Source of the DNA: Meandrina meandrites | Lineage: Eukaryota > Cnidaria > Anthozoa > Scleractinia > Meandrinidae | Assembly: GCA_963693305.1 (NCBI GenBank) | Contig: OY855913.1 | Coordinates: 8,364,201 to 8,428,200 of the forward strand | Reading direction: 5' to 3' | Length of the DNA stretch: 64,000 nt | In this document: piece after piece, positions 26,492 to 38,500 of the stretch | Position numbering within the stretch: the stretch's first letter is position 1 | How the letters are laid out: each line of letters starts with the position of its first letter | The notes under the pieces: model-generated | What the model saw: only the letters and a program-made list of their open reading frames with translations | What the model was told of the DNA's origin: nothing | Databases searched by the model: none | Translations under genes and position numbers: made by a program

Positions 26492-27843
26492 TGTAATGAC
26501 AACCTGAGAAAGTGGGTAAAATTGTTCTTTTTTAAAGAAGCATTGCCGCGGGTTTCACTACAATCGCTATGGGTATAGCTACCTTGCACTTCGAAAGAAA
26601 GTCAATGTTTAGTAAGCTGTAAAACAGTCCTTATTTGGCGTGAGCTTGACGTGTGATTGAAAGCGGCCTTCCAAAGAGGATCTGGAGAGAGTGAATAACG
26701 TGGAAAGCGATTCGCGCGAGTTTCACGCGCGCGACTGTTTGGTAGATCATACAGCAGTTCTGTACGCAACTCGAGTACTAGGAGGATATTGTTCATTTTT
26801 GTCAGTTGTCAGCTTGTATTTTGACTACAATCAGTCCCTGCTTTTCTTAGTCCGTTTGGCATCGGCCATTTGTCCACTTGCGCTTTTATTTTTCTTCACG
26901 ATCCACGGACAGAGATAAGAGAGGGACTGCTTGTAGTCCGGGGTGCATTATTTGAATAGAACTTAACTGGGTTGGAAATTTCAAAAGTTGTAAAAATCCT
27001 AACTAAAAGCGGTAGCAGGGTGGCAGCACACCTCACTGTATAATTAACAATTCTAGGTTATAAGATAGTTCACATAAGCAATTTGTTTATAGTTGTTATA
27101 AAATAACGACTTTAAATAATACACGAGTTCTGATGATACTATACATTTTCAAAAAGTAATCAGAACACAATTATACGGGGAGGCCTCACTTCGAGGTCCA
27201 TGTATTCTGTATTCATGTACCCTAGATATCATTTTTGAGGAAAGTAACCCTTTCATATGCCTTTGATAGGAAATGGTACCGTTTTCATATGCCTACAGAA
27301 GAGAAAGTGCATCTATTTTCTTAATGTTCTACCTGTAAAACCCCTTAAAATAATTAAATGAATCGACTGTTCGGTGGGTCTGTTCGAGGTATTTTGAGAG
27401 GTTTTTTTAAATACCTTAATGAGAGATTTCCCTTCCCTTTTGTATAATCCAGCTCATGAAATCCCTACCCTTTTATAAACCTACTTCGGGTCGCGAAGCG
27501 ATCCAAGCCGAAAAACAGGGAAGGCGCAAAAAAATATGGTCTTTTCTCGCGGCTCGGATTATTTTTGCCTAAAAGAAGTTGAAACTGTAACGGCTGGGTA
27601 ACGCACATACATTTCCGATACCAAAGTTTTTCCTATTTATTATAATAGTATATCGCGTTTTTGTACAAAATGTATAGCTTATATCTTTTTTTAATTGGCG
27701 TCAAAGGATAGTTAATTTACGTACTAAGAGTTAAAACACCTTTACAAGGTTGAAGTATATTTTTCTAGTTATTCTCATTGCATTGTATAGTTTGTTGATT
27801 TGTTTTTCCACTTGATAGTCAAATGTAAATACATGATAAGTGA
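26492..27843. other. Intergenic, 3' of the EFCAB5-like gene
   Basis: Contains the presumed 3' UTR, a small MITE at 26823-26938 and diverged interspersed repeat sequence (about 27190-27490). No coding exon is supported. Confidence 0.5.
26823..26938. mobile_element. Short MITE of the GACTA...CAGTCCCT family
   Basis: The left end is GACTACAATCAGTCCCT. The right end is the complement of GACTACAAGCAGTCCCT. The ends share AGCAGTCCCT and nearby AGTCCGT with the 169-bp element at 63189-63357, so both appear to belong to one family. Confidence 0.6.
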
Positions 27844-28804
27844 GTCTGATAAGGTGTCCGGGTTTTCCAAATAAAATATTTTGAACTAATTTATTGTGGC
27901 TTAGTTTTATTATGAACAATATATCACGTTTCTAATTGATTTCTAACTCTACCGCAACGTCGAATCAGGACATGCTTCCTCCTTTAAAACGGCGGGAAAT
28001 TTAGAAAAAATAGTCAAGCGTTAAATTTCGTCCCAGAGCCTGCTTTTCTTTTGGTCAGCGCTAAAGTCGCGGACTCTGGCTGCTTCCAGTTTGAAATTAC
28101 TTTTACTCAAACCCGATTGGTTGACAAACGAAACTGAGCAGTATCTGCCTGCTCGAGAAATAAAACCCGACCGGAGTCCGCGTTGTTGGTGCGGACCAAG
28201 GGAGAACTCGGCTCTCAGTGGACGAGATTCGTTTTACACAAATATAAATGCGGCAAGTTGCTGTTTGGAGGTTGGGTACAGTAGAAAAAATTTCATTTTC
28301 ATCTCTCGTCCTTTTGCTTCTCGCTTGGTATGATCCCTGACGGATCAAGAACAGACTCTGCCTGACTGAAATCCACGTTTTCAAGGAACGGCTGTCCAAA
28401 TCCGGTGTACTACCAAAAAGGATGGAGATGCTTGGAAAATTTCTGAGCGTAGCGCTTTCTTTTTTGTCCCTAAAAGATACAGTTTTTATGTCTTATCTCC
28501 CTAGGCCGGTACCCGGTTGCCACTTGATAAAGTTTTTGATTAATTTTTGACAACTTTCTGATGGCTTCTCTTTTAACTGGCCAAAAATATGCGAGAAGTG
28601 AGAGAGGGTGGAATTAACAATTGTCATAAAGCGAACGTGGAGCTTGACAACTCTGCCTCTCACAGTTCTTGTACTTTTATTGATCAGCTCAAATGAAAGC
28701 CATTAGAAAGTTGTGAAAAAGATGTTAAAGAGTTAAGCACTTAACAATTATTCACCGAAGTGGAATATATCCACCACTTTCACCGACACTGAGGTGAAAT
28801 TGTT

Positions 28805-28989
28805 TTAGTATATACCACACAAGTTGAATAACCAGCAGACCAAAACATTACTTTCGGTACCCAAAGCGACGCCGAAGCCATTTTGTTTCTCTTCCGCTGC
28901 TCGGAGGTGAATAGTACTTTGCTAATCACCTCCGAGTTAACCAATCAGCGCGCGCGGAAAGCACTATTCACTTGTGTGGTATATACTAA
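28805..28989. mobile_element. MITE with TTAGTATATAC ends (copy B)
   Basis: The left end is TTAGTATATACCACACAAGT. The right end is its complement, ending TGTGTGGTATATACTAA. The interior contains an inner hairpin (CTCGGAGGTGAATAG against its relatives) and CCAATCAGCGCGCGC. The corresponding place in copy 2 of the duplication lacks it. Related to 6436-6612. Confidence 0.65.
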
Positions 28990-29505
28990 TGTAAGAAAGT
29001 ATGCAGTGTTTTTTCTTTCTTTCTTCACGTGCAACCCTATCCGAAGCCCCGATAACTAGAAATATTGACGTTCTGTCCTGAACTCTTTAAGGCTAAACTC
29101 CATAGATTTACTCCCCCCCGCACCCCCGCACCCCCCTCCCCCCCCCCCCCCCAAGCGAGACGGCGACATCCTCCGTCCCTTTCATATAAAGGGATTCATC
29201 CCGGGGGGGAAGGGGTGGGAGCCCGTTATACTGGGTTGGCAATTCAAAGAAAACAGACAAACCATACAATTAACAATTATTATTAACAATTATTATTTAT
29301 TTGACTTGCGTTGGCACAATCAACACACGTATGATAATAGTTCACGGTCAGTGGTGTCTTTCTCCACTTATAAATATCTACATATATACGAACGATGCAT
29401 ACAACAAAACAAAGAAGCAATGAATTACAATTGCTTTCTTTCTTTCTCTTTTCGAGTCGAAATTCAAGTATTTACAAGATAAACTGTTCATTTGAGAGTA
29501 CTTTC

Positions 29506-32500
29506 TTAGTGTAGGCTAGAATCTGAAAGAAGAGAGAAGAATGAATAATATTAGTCAACCCCTTACATCTGAAGAGCACTACATGAGTTGTTTGCAACAT
29601 GATTGGCGTCAAATTTGAGTAGAACTTCAAAACGTCAAGCTTCGTGTTTTTCAGATTGCCGCCAACTTTAAACTACCGAAAATATGTCCTGGGATTGTGT
29701 TTGCACAAAGACTTTCTAGAAAGGGTTTTGTGTCCGTTATGTGAAGGGGAAATGTTCTTTAGGGGTGAAAGGAGTCTAGCTTGTTTACGGAAGTTCAAGC
29801 CATATTATAGCATATATATGTCATCTTTGAAGTACCGATAGTGAGTCGAGAATTTAATGTAACAATTGCTCACCGGTTAACAAGACTGGAGTCAGAGGAG
29901 ACCTGGGACCAATAAAATCTCGCCTTTGGCGTTGTGCTAGTGCCAGGCCCATAACTGTGTTGTATCGTGCAGTTGAGTTTGGGAGTCCTAACATGAAGCA
30001 AATTAAAGAAAGTCACCTAAGATATTCTGATGATTGAACTTTTCAGCAAGGAATGGTTGACGAAAGATAAAGAAAGCGATGAAGAAGTATGCTTAAGTAG
30101 TAATATCGGTAGTAGACGAATACCACCTCGGGCGCACCCGACAAATTTTGCCTCTTCCCCTTACTAGTACTCCGGGGGTAAACCCCATCGTACTAGGGGG
30201 AAGAGGCAAAGTCGGCTGCTACTCGGAAGTATTCGTCTACTACCGATATTACTACTCGCAAGAGAAGGATGAAAAGGATGCCCATTTAGAGGGATGCAAC
30301 ATAAATGTACAAAGTTCTAAATAATAAAAATTAAAAAAATATTTTTCCATATTATATACGATGGACAGCATAGACCTCAGAACATTGGATGAAGAGCTAG
30401 CAAATCTTGATCCCGAGGATTTGCGGTTTTTATCAAAATTTGTTGCAGAATATTCGCCCACAATTCAAAGAAAAATTAACACTCTGCTTGAAGAACCAAT
30501 CCCAGAAGGGGTAAATAAAAAATTAAAAGCCCCATTAAAACCATCAAAACCAATACCAATACCACCACCAAGAAACAGAAACAGAAGGCAAGAAACCCTT
30601 TTGAACCTATTTGACCCAATCCGGCCTAACAGGGTGAAAACGGTGACAGATTATCAGAATGTGATTAAGGCTATGTACGAAAACACGGAATATGCGGGCG
30701 TAGAAGAGACAAGCGGGAGACGTTACAAGAGGTGGCGCATTGTAGAGGGGCTAAATAAAGACCTCACACCAAGGTTTATAGAAAAGATAAGGGAGAACGT
30801 GGGAACAGCGTTTTACATGAGGCACGTCTATTCGTATCTTCTTGTAAACATCGAAAACGGGGACAGGCTCACTTTTTACAAAAATAAAGGCTCCCCCTGG
30901 ATGAAAACGTACGCGGACGCGGAGAAATGGCTAAAAGAAATGGAGGAGGAACGTCTAAACTCGGATAACATTGAAAGACCGGATACAAAGTGGACAATTG
31001 CGGTGGATGTCGAATCCCATTATTTGAACGTCGATGTAAAGGTGGTGTTAGACCGTCAACCACTGCTGGGAACAGGCCCATTACCAGACTGGCTGCGAAA
31101 CCAAGCGAGAGGAAATCACGCAATGGTGGCGCTAGACCAATATCGCGACAACCTGTGTTTATGGCGCTGCATAGCGGTACACAAAGGAGCAAGGCCAGAT
31201 CGAAGCACAGAAGCAGCGAGAGATCTAGCCAAGAGTTTTTATAAACTCCGCAATAGGCCAAACGACCTTGAAAAAACCCCGCTAGAAGAGCTGGAAAAGG
31301 TGGAAACGCACCTAAACAAGGGCAAGGCATTAGCGGAATGGGTGGCAATAAGGGTATATATCCCGGAGCTGATAAATGAAAACGAACTCGAATTCGGCTT
31401 AGAAACGAGCCCCAGAATAGTATGGCACCTGATAAGAAACCCGCCAACACAAATCAAAAACATAATAACAATCGGGGTATACGGAGATCACGCGTTCCTG
31501 ATAAAAGACATCAAGAAGTTGGCCAAATCGTATGAATGCAACCACTGTCACGCAAGATTCACGCAAGCATGCAGTCTCCAACGTCACGCAGAAAGATGCG
31601 CCCAAGGCAAAACAGTAATAGACTGTCCGGGTGAAAAAGTAGAAGCGCCGCAGACAGCGTACCAGAAAGCGTTCTATCCAAAGCAACAAGTCTCAAAAGA
31701 ATCGATTCAGTGGCTGAGGTACGTGGAGAAGAACTGGAAAATCAAAATAGCGCACGCAATGTCGGGGCAGGGGGGAGAACGCTGGATAGAGAAAAAGCCG
31801 GTAGACGGCTACAACGACAAGAAAAAGTTAATCTTGCAATATCATGGCTGTCGCTGGCACGGATGTCCAAAATGTTATCCAGAACGAAACCAAAAAATCG
31901 AGCGGGATCACGAATGTCCAAAATGTTATCCAGAACGCGGCCGGCCAAAATGTAAATGTAAATGTGAATGCCAATGTAGATGCACATGCAAAACAGCAGA
32001 AGACCTGTACCTAGCCACAAAAAGGCGCACAGCGTATCTGCGAAAGGTGGGATACAAAGTGATTGAATGCTGGTCATGTCAATGGCTAGTTCCAGGAGGA
32101 GCGGACAAACACGGAGAAGAGCTGCCAAAACCGGGGACAAAAGCGTATCCACACGCCATCCTGTATGATTTTGAGGCGTATGGAGCGGTAAATCAGCGAA
32201 AAGAGCCAACAAAGTATCTGAGGATAGAAAGCAAGCATATACCGGTTTCAGTGAGCATCGGCGACACTCTTGAAAGAGAGCCAACCCACATCTGCGAAAG
32301 AAACCCCAAAGTATTAGTTCAAAAGTTCATGCAAGAGCTGGGAAGGCGAGAGAGAAACATAAGAGCAAAAGTGAGGGCAGAACACATGCCAGCGGACGTG
32401 CACCTGATCCCCAAAGACCAAAGAAAAAAGATAGAAGACTGGTGCGACCAGGTGCCCACACTGGGATTCAACTCCGGGTCATACGATCTAAACCTGATAA

Positions 32501-35500
32501 AGAACTACTTCGCGGAACAGCTGGCAGGAACAACCAAAAAAGTGAGAGTGGCGAAAAACGGGAGCAAAATAATGTTCTTACTGACAGACAGATTGCGATT
32601 CCTGGACATAATAAACTACTTAGGCCCGGGAACGAGCTACGAAAGATGGATAAAGGCGTACGACTGCAAGGGAACAAAATCGTGGCTGCCATACGAGTGG
32701 TTCGACAGCGAAGAAAAGCTGGATTACGAGGGCTTGCCGGAATACGAGCATTGGTACTCAAAGCTGAAAAAAGAGCATGTGCTGACGCGAGAAGAATGGG
32801 AAGCCTGCAAACGGACGTTCGAAGAAAAAGGGATGAGAACGTTTAAAGACTGGCTGGAGTACTACAACAATCTGGATGTGGCCCCGGGGCTGGAAGCGCT
32901 GGAAAAAATGAAAGCGTTCTACATAGAAAAGGGGATAGACATCCTGAAAGACGCGGTCAGCATACCGGGGGTGAGTCTGCACTATCTGTTAAAAGGCGCA
33001 ATAGAGCGCAAAGCGGAACTGTACGCACCAAGAAAAGAAGCGTACGACATGTTAAAAGGGGCGGTGGTAGGCGGGCCAAGTCTGGTTTTCACAAGATACC
33101 ATGAGGCGGGCAAAACGCGGATAAGATCGCATCAATACCCAGACAGCAAATTCTGTGAAAACATCCAGGGGTACGATGCAAACGCGCTGTATCTATCAAC
33201 CATGCTGAACTACATGCCCTGCGGGAAAGAAAAAGTGGAGCACTACACCGCGCATGCAGCAGACCATTTGACAGAACAGTTAGAAGCCTGGCAAATAGAG
33301 CAAGAAACGGCAGACTTCACCCAAAGATTGAAACAAAAAAGCTGGTTCGGATACGCGGAAGTGGACATAGAAATCCCCGAGCATCTGCATCAAAAGTTCG
33401 AAGAGATGTGTCCATTCTTTCACAAAAAAGTGGTGCCGGCCAATGTGGTGCCAGAACACATGAAAAAATATCTGAAAGCGACGGGGAGAAAAGTGGTGGA
33501 AAGCAACAAAAAACTGCTGGGGACATTGTCAGCGGAGAAAATACTATTATACGAGCCGCTACTGCAGTGGTACATAAACCACGGGGCAGAAATCAAAAGG
33601 GTGTACCGGACAATCGATTACAAACCGAAAAAGATCTTCGAATGGTTCGTAAAAGAAGTGACAAAAGCGCGGCGAACGGGGGACGTGGACAAAAGCAAAG
33701 CGCTGCTGGCGGACATCTTCAAACTGCTGGGAAACAGCGGGTATGGGAAGCTGATCGAAGCGCTGGAACGGCAAACCAACGCGATCTACACAAAGGATGA
33801 GAAAGTGGTGGACCGGGCATTGAGAAGCGCGTATTTCGAAGATCTGGATGAAATCGGGGCGGCGTATGAATTAGAAAGCCGGAAGCCGCGGATAACAATC
33901 AGAAGGCCGTTTCAGATCGGGATCGCGGTATATCAGCTGGCCAAGCTGCGGATGTTGCAATTCTATTACGACTTCCTGGACAGGTACTTGGACAGGAGAG
34001 ATTTCGAGCTGATCCAGATGGACACGGACAGCAACTACCTGGCGATCTCGGGAAAAAAGTTAGAAGACATCGTAAAGCCAGAGATGAAAGCGGAATTTGA
34101 AGAGCAAAAAAAGAATTGGCTGGCATGGGATAAGTGGAGCGGAAGAACGCCAGGACTGTTCAAAAAAGAATTCGAGGGGGAGCGGATGATCGCACTGTGC
34201 TCCAAATGTTACTATACAGAACATCAAATAGAAGATGGAGTGAAGCAGAAGCTAAGTACAAAAGGAATGTCGAAGAGGCAAAACGAAATAAACTGGCAAC
34301 GTTTCAAGGCAGCGCTAAATGGAAACAAAGACATGGCAACAAACCGCGGATTCCGGATGCGGGACGGGAACATGGTAACATACGAGCAGGAGAAGCTAGG
34401 GTTGAGCGCATATTATGACAAAAGATGGGTTTTACCAGACGGGATTCATACGGAACCAATTGAATACCATATCTAATTTACATTAGTTGGGGGTAATTGT
34501 GTATTTGGCGGCACAACAAGCAGCTCTTCACGCACAAAACCTCGTTTGGGACCGTCAGCCAAATAGTAAAGAATTGGTTGTTTTGGTTTGATAAAAGCAC
34601 GTTCAAGGTTAAAGACATCCAAGGACCAGATTGGATCAGTGGCTCTTTTTGTCCCACCTTCAAGCTCACCAGGTTCGTACAAATACCGAACCATAACGAT
34701 GGAGGGGAGCTTTTTTTCGTTCAAACCAACGGGTCTCAAATATTTGGTTGACGGTTCTGCATAAACATTTTTTTTCTTGATTGCGGCAGCAGGTTTCATA
34801 CCGATTAATCGAGTGACTTGGTTGTTCAGAGCAGAAACAACTTTGGGAAGCCTTTTCACCCACTCTGTAGACCGCAAACCCTCAGGCGAACGCATTTCAA
34901 CAGCGTACTGGTGGCCAAACAAACGCTCAGCCAAGGTACGATTGAAACGTTCAACAATAGCTTGGTCTCTATGTATTTCAGGGTGGCCACGTCTGATAGA
35001 AGTTTTGTGATTTTCCATTTCTTTTGTAACAGCGCCCATAAATTCACGCCCAGGATCAACTTGCAACATATGTGGCCATTTCAAAGGTCCACGTGTATAA
35101 ATTGTCTTAAAAGCTTTGGCAACCTCATCAGAGTTTTTAGAAGTTAAAGGCTGAGCTTCTTTGAATCTGCTGGCAACGTCAACAACGGTAAGCGCGTATT
35201 TGTAAGTGCTACGGCCAACTTTGTCATGTGGTAGAAAAAGAAGATCTGCCTGATGAACTTTGTTGGGTGTAGGCACGTCGAATTTTAGACGAGGAATGTA
35301 GCGCGGTGCGGGGAGGTAAATCTGCCAGAGCGCTTGTTTGAACAACCATTCTTTGGCAACAACTTCAGGAACCTTTGCAGCGACCGCTAATTTTTTAATG
35401 GCAGAGATACCTTTCCAGTAACCCTGCGGACTGTAGTAACGGCGCGCTAATTTTCTATCCATTTTAATAATTATGCGCGATCATATATACATGACTGGAA

Positions 35501-38500
35501 AAAATGAGTTTGGGTAACCCTTACGAACCCTACCTTGAACAGCTTATCGAAATGTTGGTGAAAAAGCAGCCAGCGAACCGTGAACAGCTAAAAGAAACGT
35601 TGATAAAACAGCAGGAAGCGTTAATAAAAGAAATCAAACCGGAAATCAAGCTTGACTTTTACTCATGGGATAGCAACTCAGTTGCTGTTCCACTGCCGGA
35701 TGAGCCCCATGAAGAGATGAGACACCACCTCAAATTATGGTATTTACTTGCGGTACTAAAAAAAACCGGCATTTCTGTAGATCAGGTTGGCGACAATATG
35801 GGACTGACCTTTTTGGGTAATATCATTCACCAGTTCAAGCGGAATCAGCAACTGAGTTGCTACCCCGGGTCGTGTAACTACGTTTGTTTTTTATACAACT
35901 ATTTTCAAAAGGTCTCATCAAGAGATTGGCCGGCGAAAAATGCAATACTGGGAAAGCTCGCGAAAAGATTGCCGAAGATGGTACAAACCAGAAATAAAGC
36001 CAAAAAAAGTTTTAACAAATGGTGGAGAGAAAAAATGTTAAAACAAATTATTTATTACAGGTATCAGGTTTCCCCACCACGATTAAACAGAAGTTGTCTT
36101 TGATGTTCTTCTATCGACCTTTACCCCGCCGTCAGTGTGGTTTGAAAACCGCAGTTTTGTCTTTGCAGTAGTAAAGCTGTTGTACTTTTTGATAATATCT
36201 TGGTACTCACTGTCTGAGATTTTACCATCTTCAAGAGCGGTCGATATGAGAGAGTTGATTGAGCTCAGCGTAGCTTCAGCCAAAGTTTGTATTTTTTCGT
36301 GTTTTTTCGCTTTACGCAGGAAAAATTTGACGGTGACGATGGAGGAGGTTGACACCAATGAAAACAAGGTGGCAGTTGCGATTAAAGGGGCGCCAACAAC
36401 AACGCCAACCGCAGAAAGCGAAGCGGCCAACCCAGAGCCTGTAAGAATGGTAGCAACTCCACCTGTTAACGCACATACTGTTTGACACCTCGTGTGCCAC
36501 CGTTTAAACTTGGCTGAGGTTTGGTAGTAGTGCACCAACTGGTTTTCAAGATTTTTCTTTATCATTTCTATTTCATCCCGCCGGAATTTTGTTGCAGAAT
36601 CCATTTCTATATATGTGTTTAAAAAATGTGTAATTTAGTCACAATATTGGTTATGCCATTTCCCATTTTTATATACAATCTGATTACATGGCCCAGTTGT
36701 ATTTTTAGGGTGTGTCCAAAACTTTTTGCTAAACAGACCGGTTTTTTTGTTAAAGGCACCTTTTGCAATGGCACCACTCCAATACTTTTTAAACAAATCC
36801 TTATCACCACCTGTGACAGCCATGATTGCAGCAGCCACATCTTGAGCCGGTTGAAAGCCTGGAATTTTTTCACCAATATTTTTATTGATCGTTTCACCGA
36901 CACCCAAACCCACTTTTTGTTTCGAGCTGATTGCATTTCGGGCCGCGGCATGACCCCATTGCCGTTTATTTTTGGGAATAGCGTCAAGCGCCTTTACCAT
37001 TTTTTTGTCGGCATCATGTTTGCAGCCTTTCTCGTTTTTCTTGCCTGCGCAGACGGCATAATCAACGTCATGCTGCATTGAAACTGCGTCCGTGGCGCCT
37101 GTGGGTTGCTGATAAATCTTCAAGATCTTTCCCGTTTTGGGGTCGTAAGAAAGCTGTTTTTCAAGGGGATTGTATGGTCCTGTGTAGTTATGACCAGGAA
37201 GCGTCCACCCCTTTTTTGGTTTAGGCAGCTTGCCGATGGCTTTATGCAAATCAAAAGCCCCACCACGTTGGTAAAGGGGGTTTGTTGGGTCATCTACTCG
37301 ATTACCCGCATAAATTCTCATATCATAGTCACCACCACTTTGCGTTTTATTAGAAATGAAACGTGTCTTGGTAATGCCACAACTCGCGCATTTTACTTTA
37401 AGCAGCCTTCTACCGTTTTTTGCGGTTGCGTATTTTTCACTTCCTGACACATTGGGTGTGAAGCGCTTTTCTTTCACACAGTATACCTCCATCTCTATAT
37501 AATAATTACAAATTATGACACCCACCTTTCAACTTATTTCCCGGTATCATATCTTTCGGTCTTAATCTGTTTGAGACTTTAGTCAACAAATCCCCAGACA
37601 AAGCATCAATTGTGTAATTAACAGCTTTTCTCGCGATGGGTTTGGCTTTATTGGCTAACTTCTTCTGATACTCTGGTTGTCTCAGAAACTCGCTTGCAAA
37701 GTATCTTCCTTGTTTCACACCTTGCTTTGCTAAATAAGGAACTCCGTACTCAAAGAAAGCTTCAGCTGCTGTATTTCCAACTGTATCAAATACCCCACTT
37801 CCACTAGGGGTGTGGGGACCCCCCACTACTCCACCTCCAAACATTCTTTTTTCAGCGCGTGCAAGTTCTTCTCTCTTCTTTTTGGGTAAACCCCTTCTGG
37901 TCCACCTAAATATTGGATCCAAAATATTACCTCCTTCTTGAGCAGCACCATTTTGTGTTTTATTAGAAACGAATCGTGTCTTGGTGATGCCGCAGCTGGC
38001 GCATTTTACTTTAAGCAGCCTTCTACCATTTTTTGCGGTTGCAAATGTTTCACTTCCTGACACATTAGGTGTGAAGCGCTTTTCTTTCACACAGTAAACA
38101 TCCATCCTATATAAATAAGCTAAATTCACTTTAACTAACGGTTCTTCCTAAAATACTTTACGTTGTCTGTAACCCCTTTCAAAGCTTGGCTTCCGAGTAT
38201 TTTGGCCGCTGCAGCGAAACTGGGGGCAGGGGTCACAAAGTTCGAGGCAACATACGCAATTTTATCAACAGTCGAAGGTCCCCTTCTCGACGACAACGCG
38301 CCGCCTTTTTTGTCTCCGTTCACTGGTATGAACCTTGTCTTGGTAATGCCGCAGCTTGCGCATTTTACTTTAAGCAGCCTTCTGCCGTTTTTTGTGGTTG
38401 TAATTTTTTCACTTTCCGTCACATTAGGCGTAAAGCGTTTTTCTTTCACACAGTAAACCTTCATCTTTATACATTATGTGTAAAATAATCCTTCACCACA

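Noticed and set aside
30869..31450. Long minus-strand ORFs inside the polymerase gene (also 31742-32284, and plus-frame ORFs at 32442-32846 and 33408-33800)
   Set aside because: They are shadows of the purine-rich polymerase frame, with low-complexity Leu/Pro or Arg/Lys translations and no start context.
37493..37525. Upstream start codon for the phospholipase protein
   Set aside because: It lies before the TATA-like box and is absent from the two sister genes; the shared MxVYC start is preferred.
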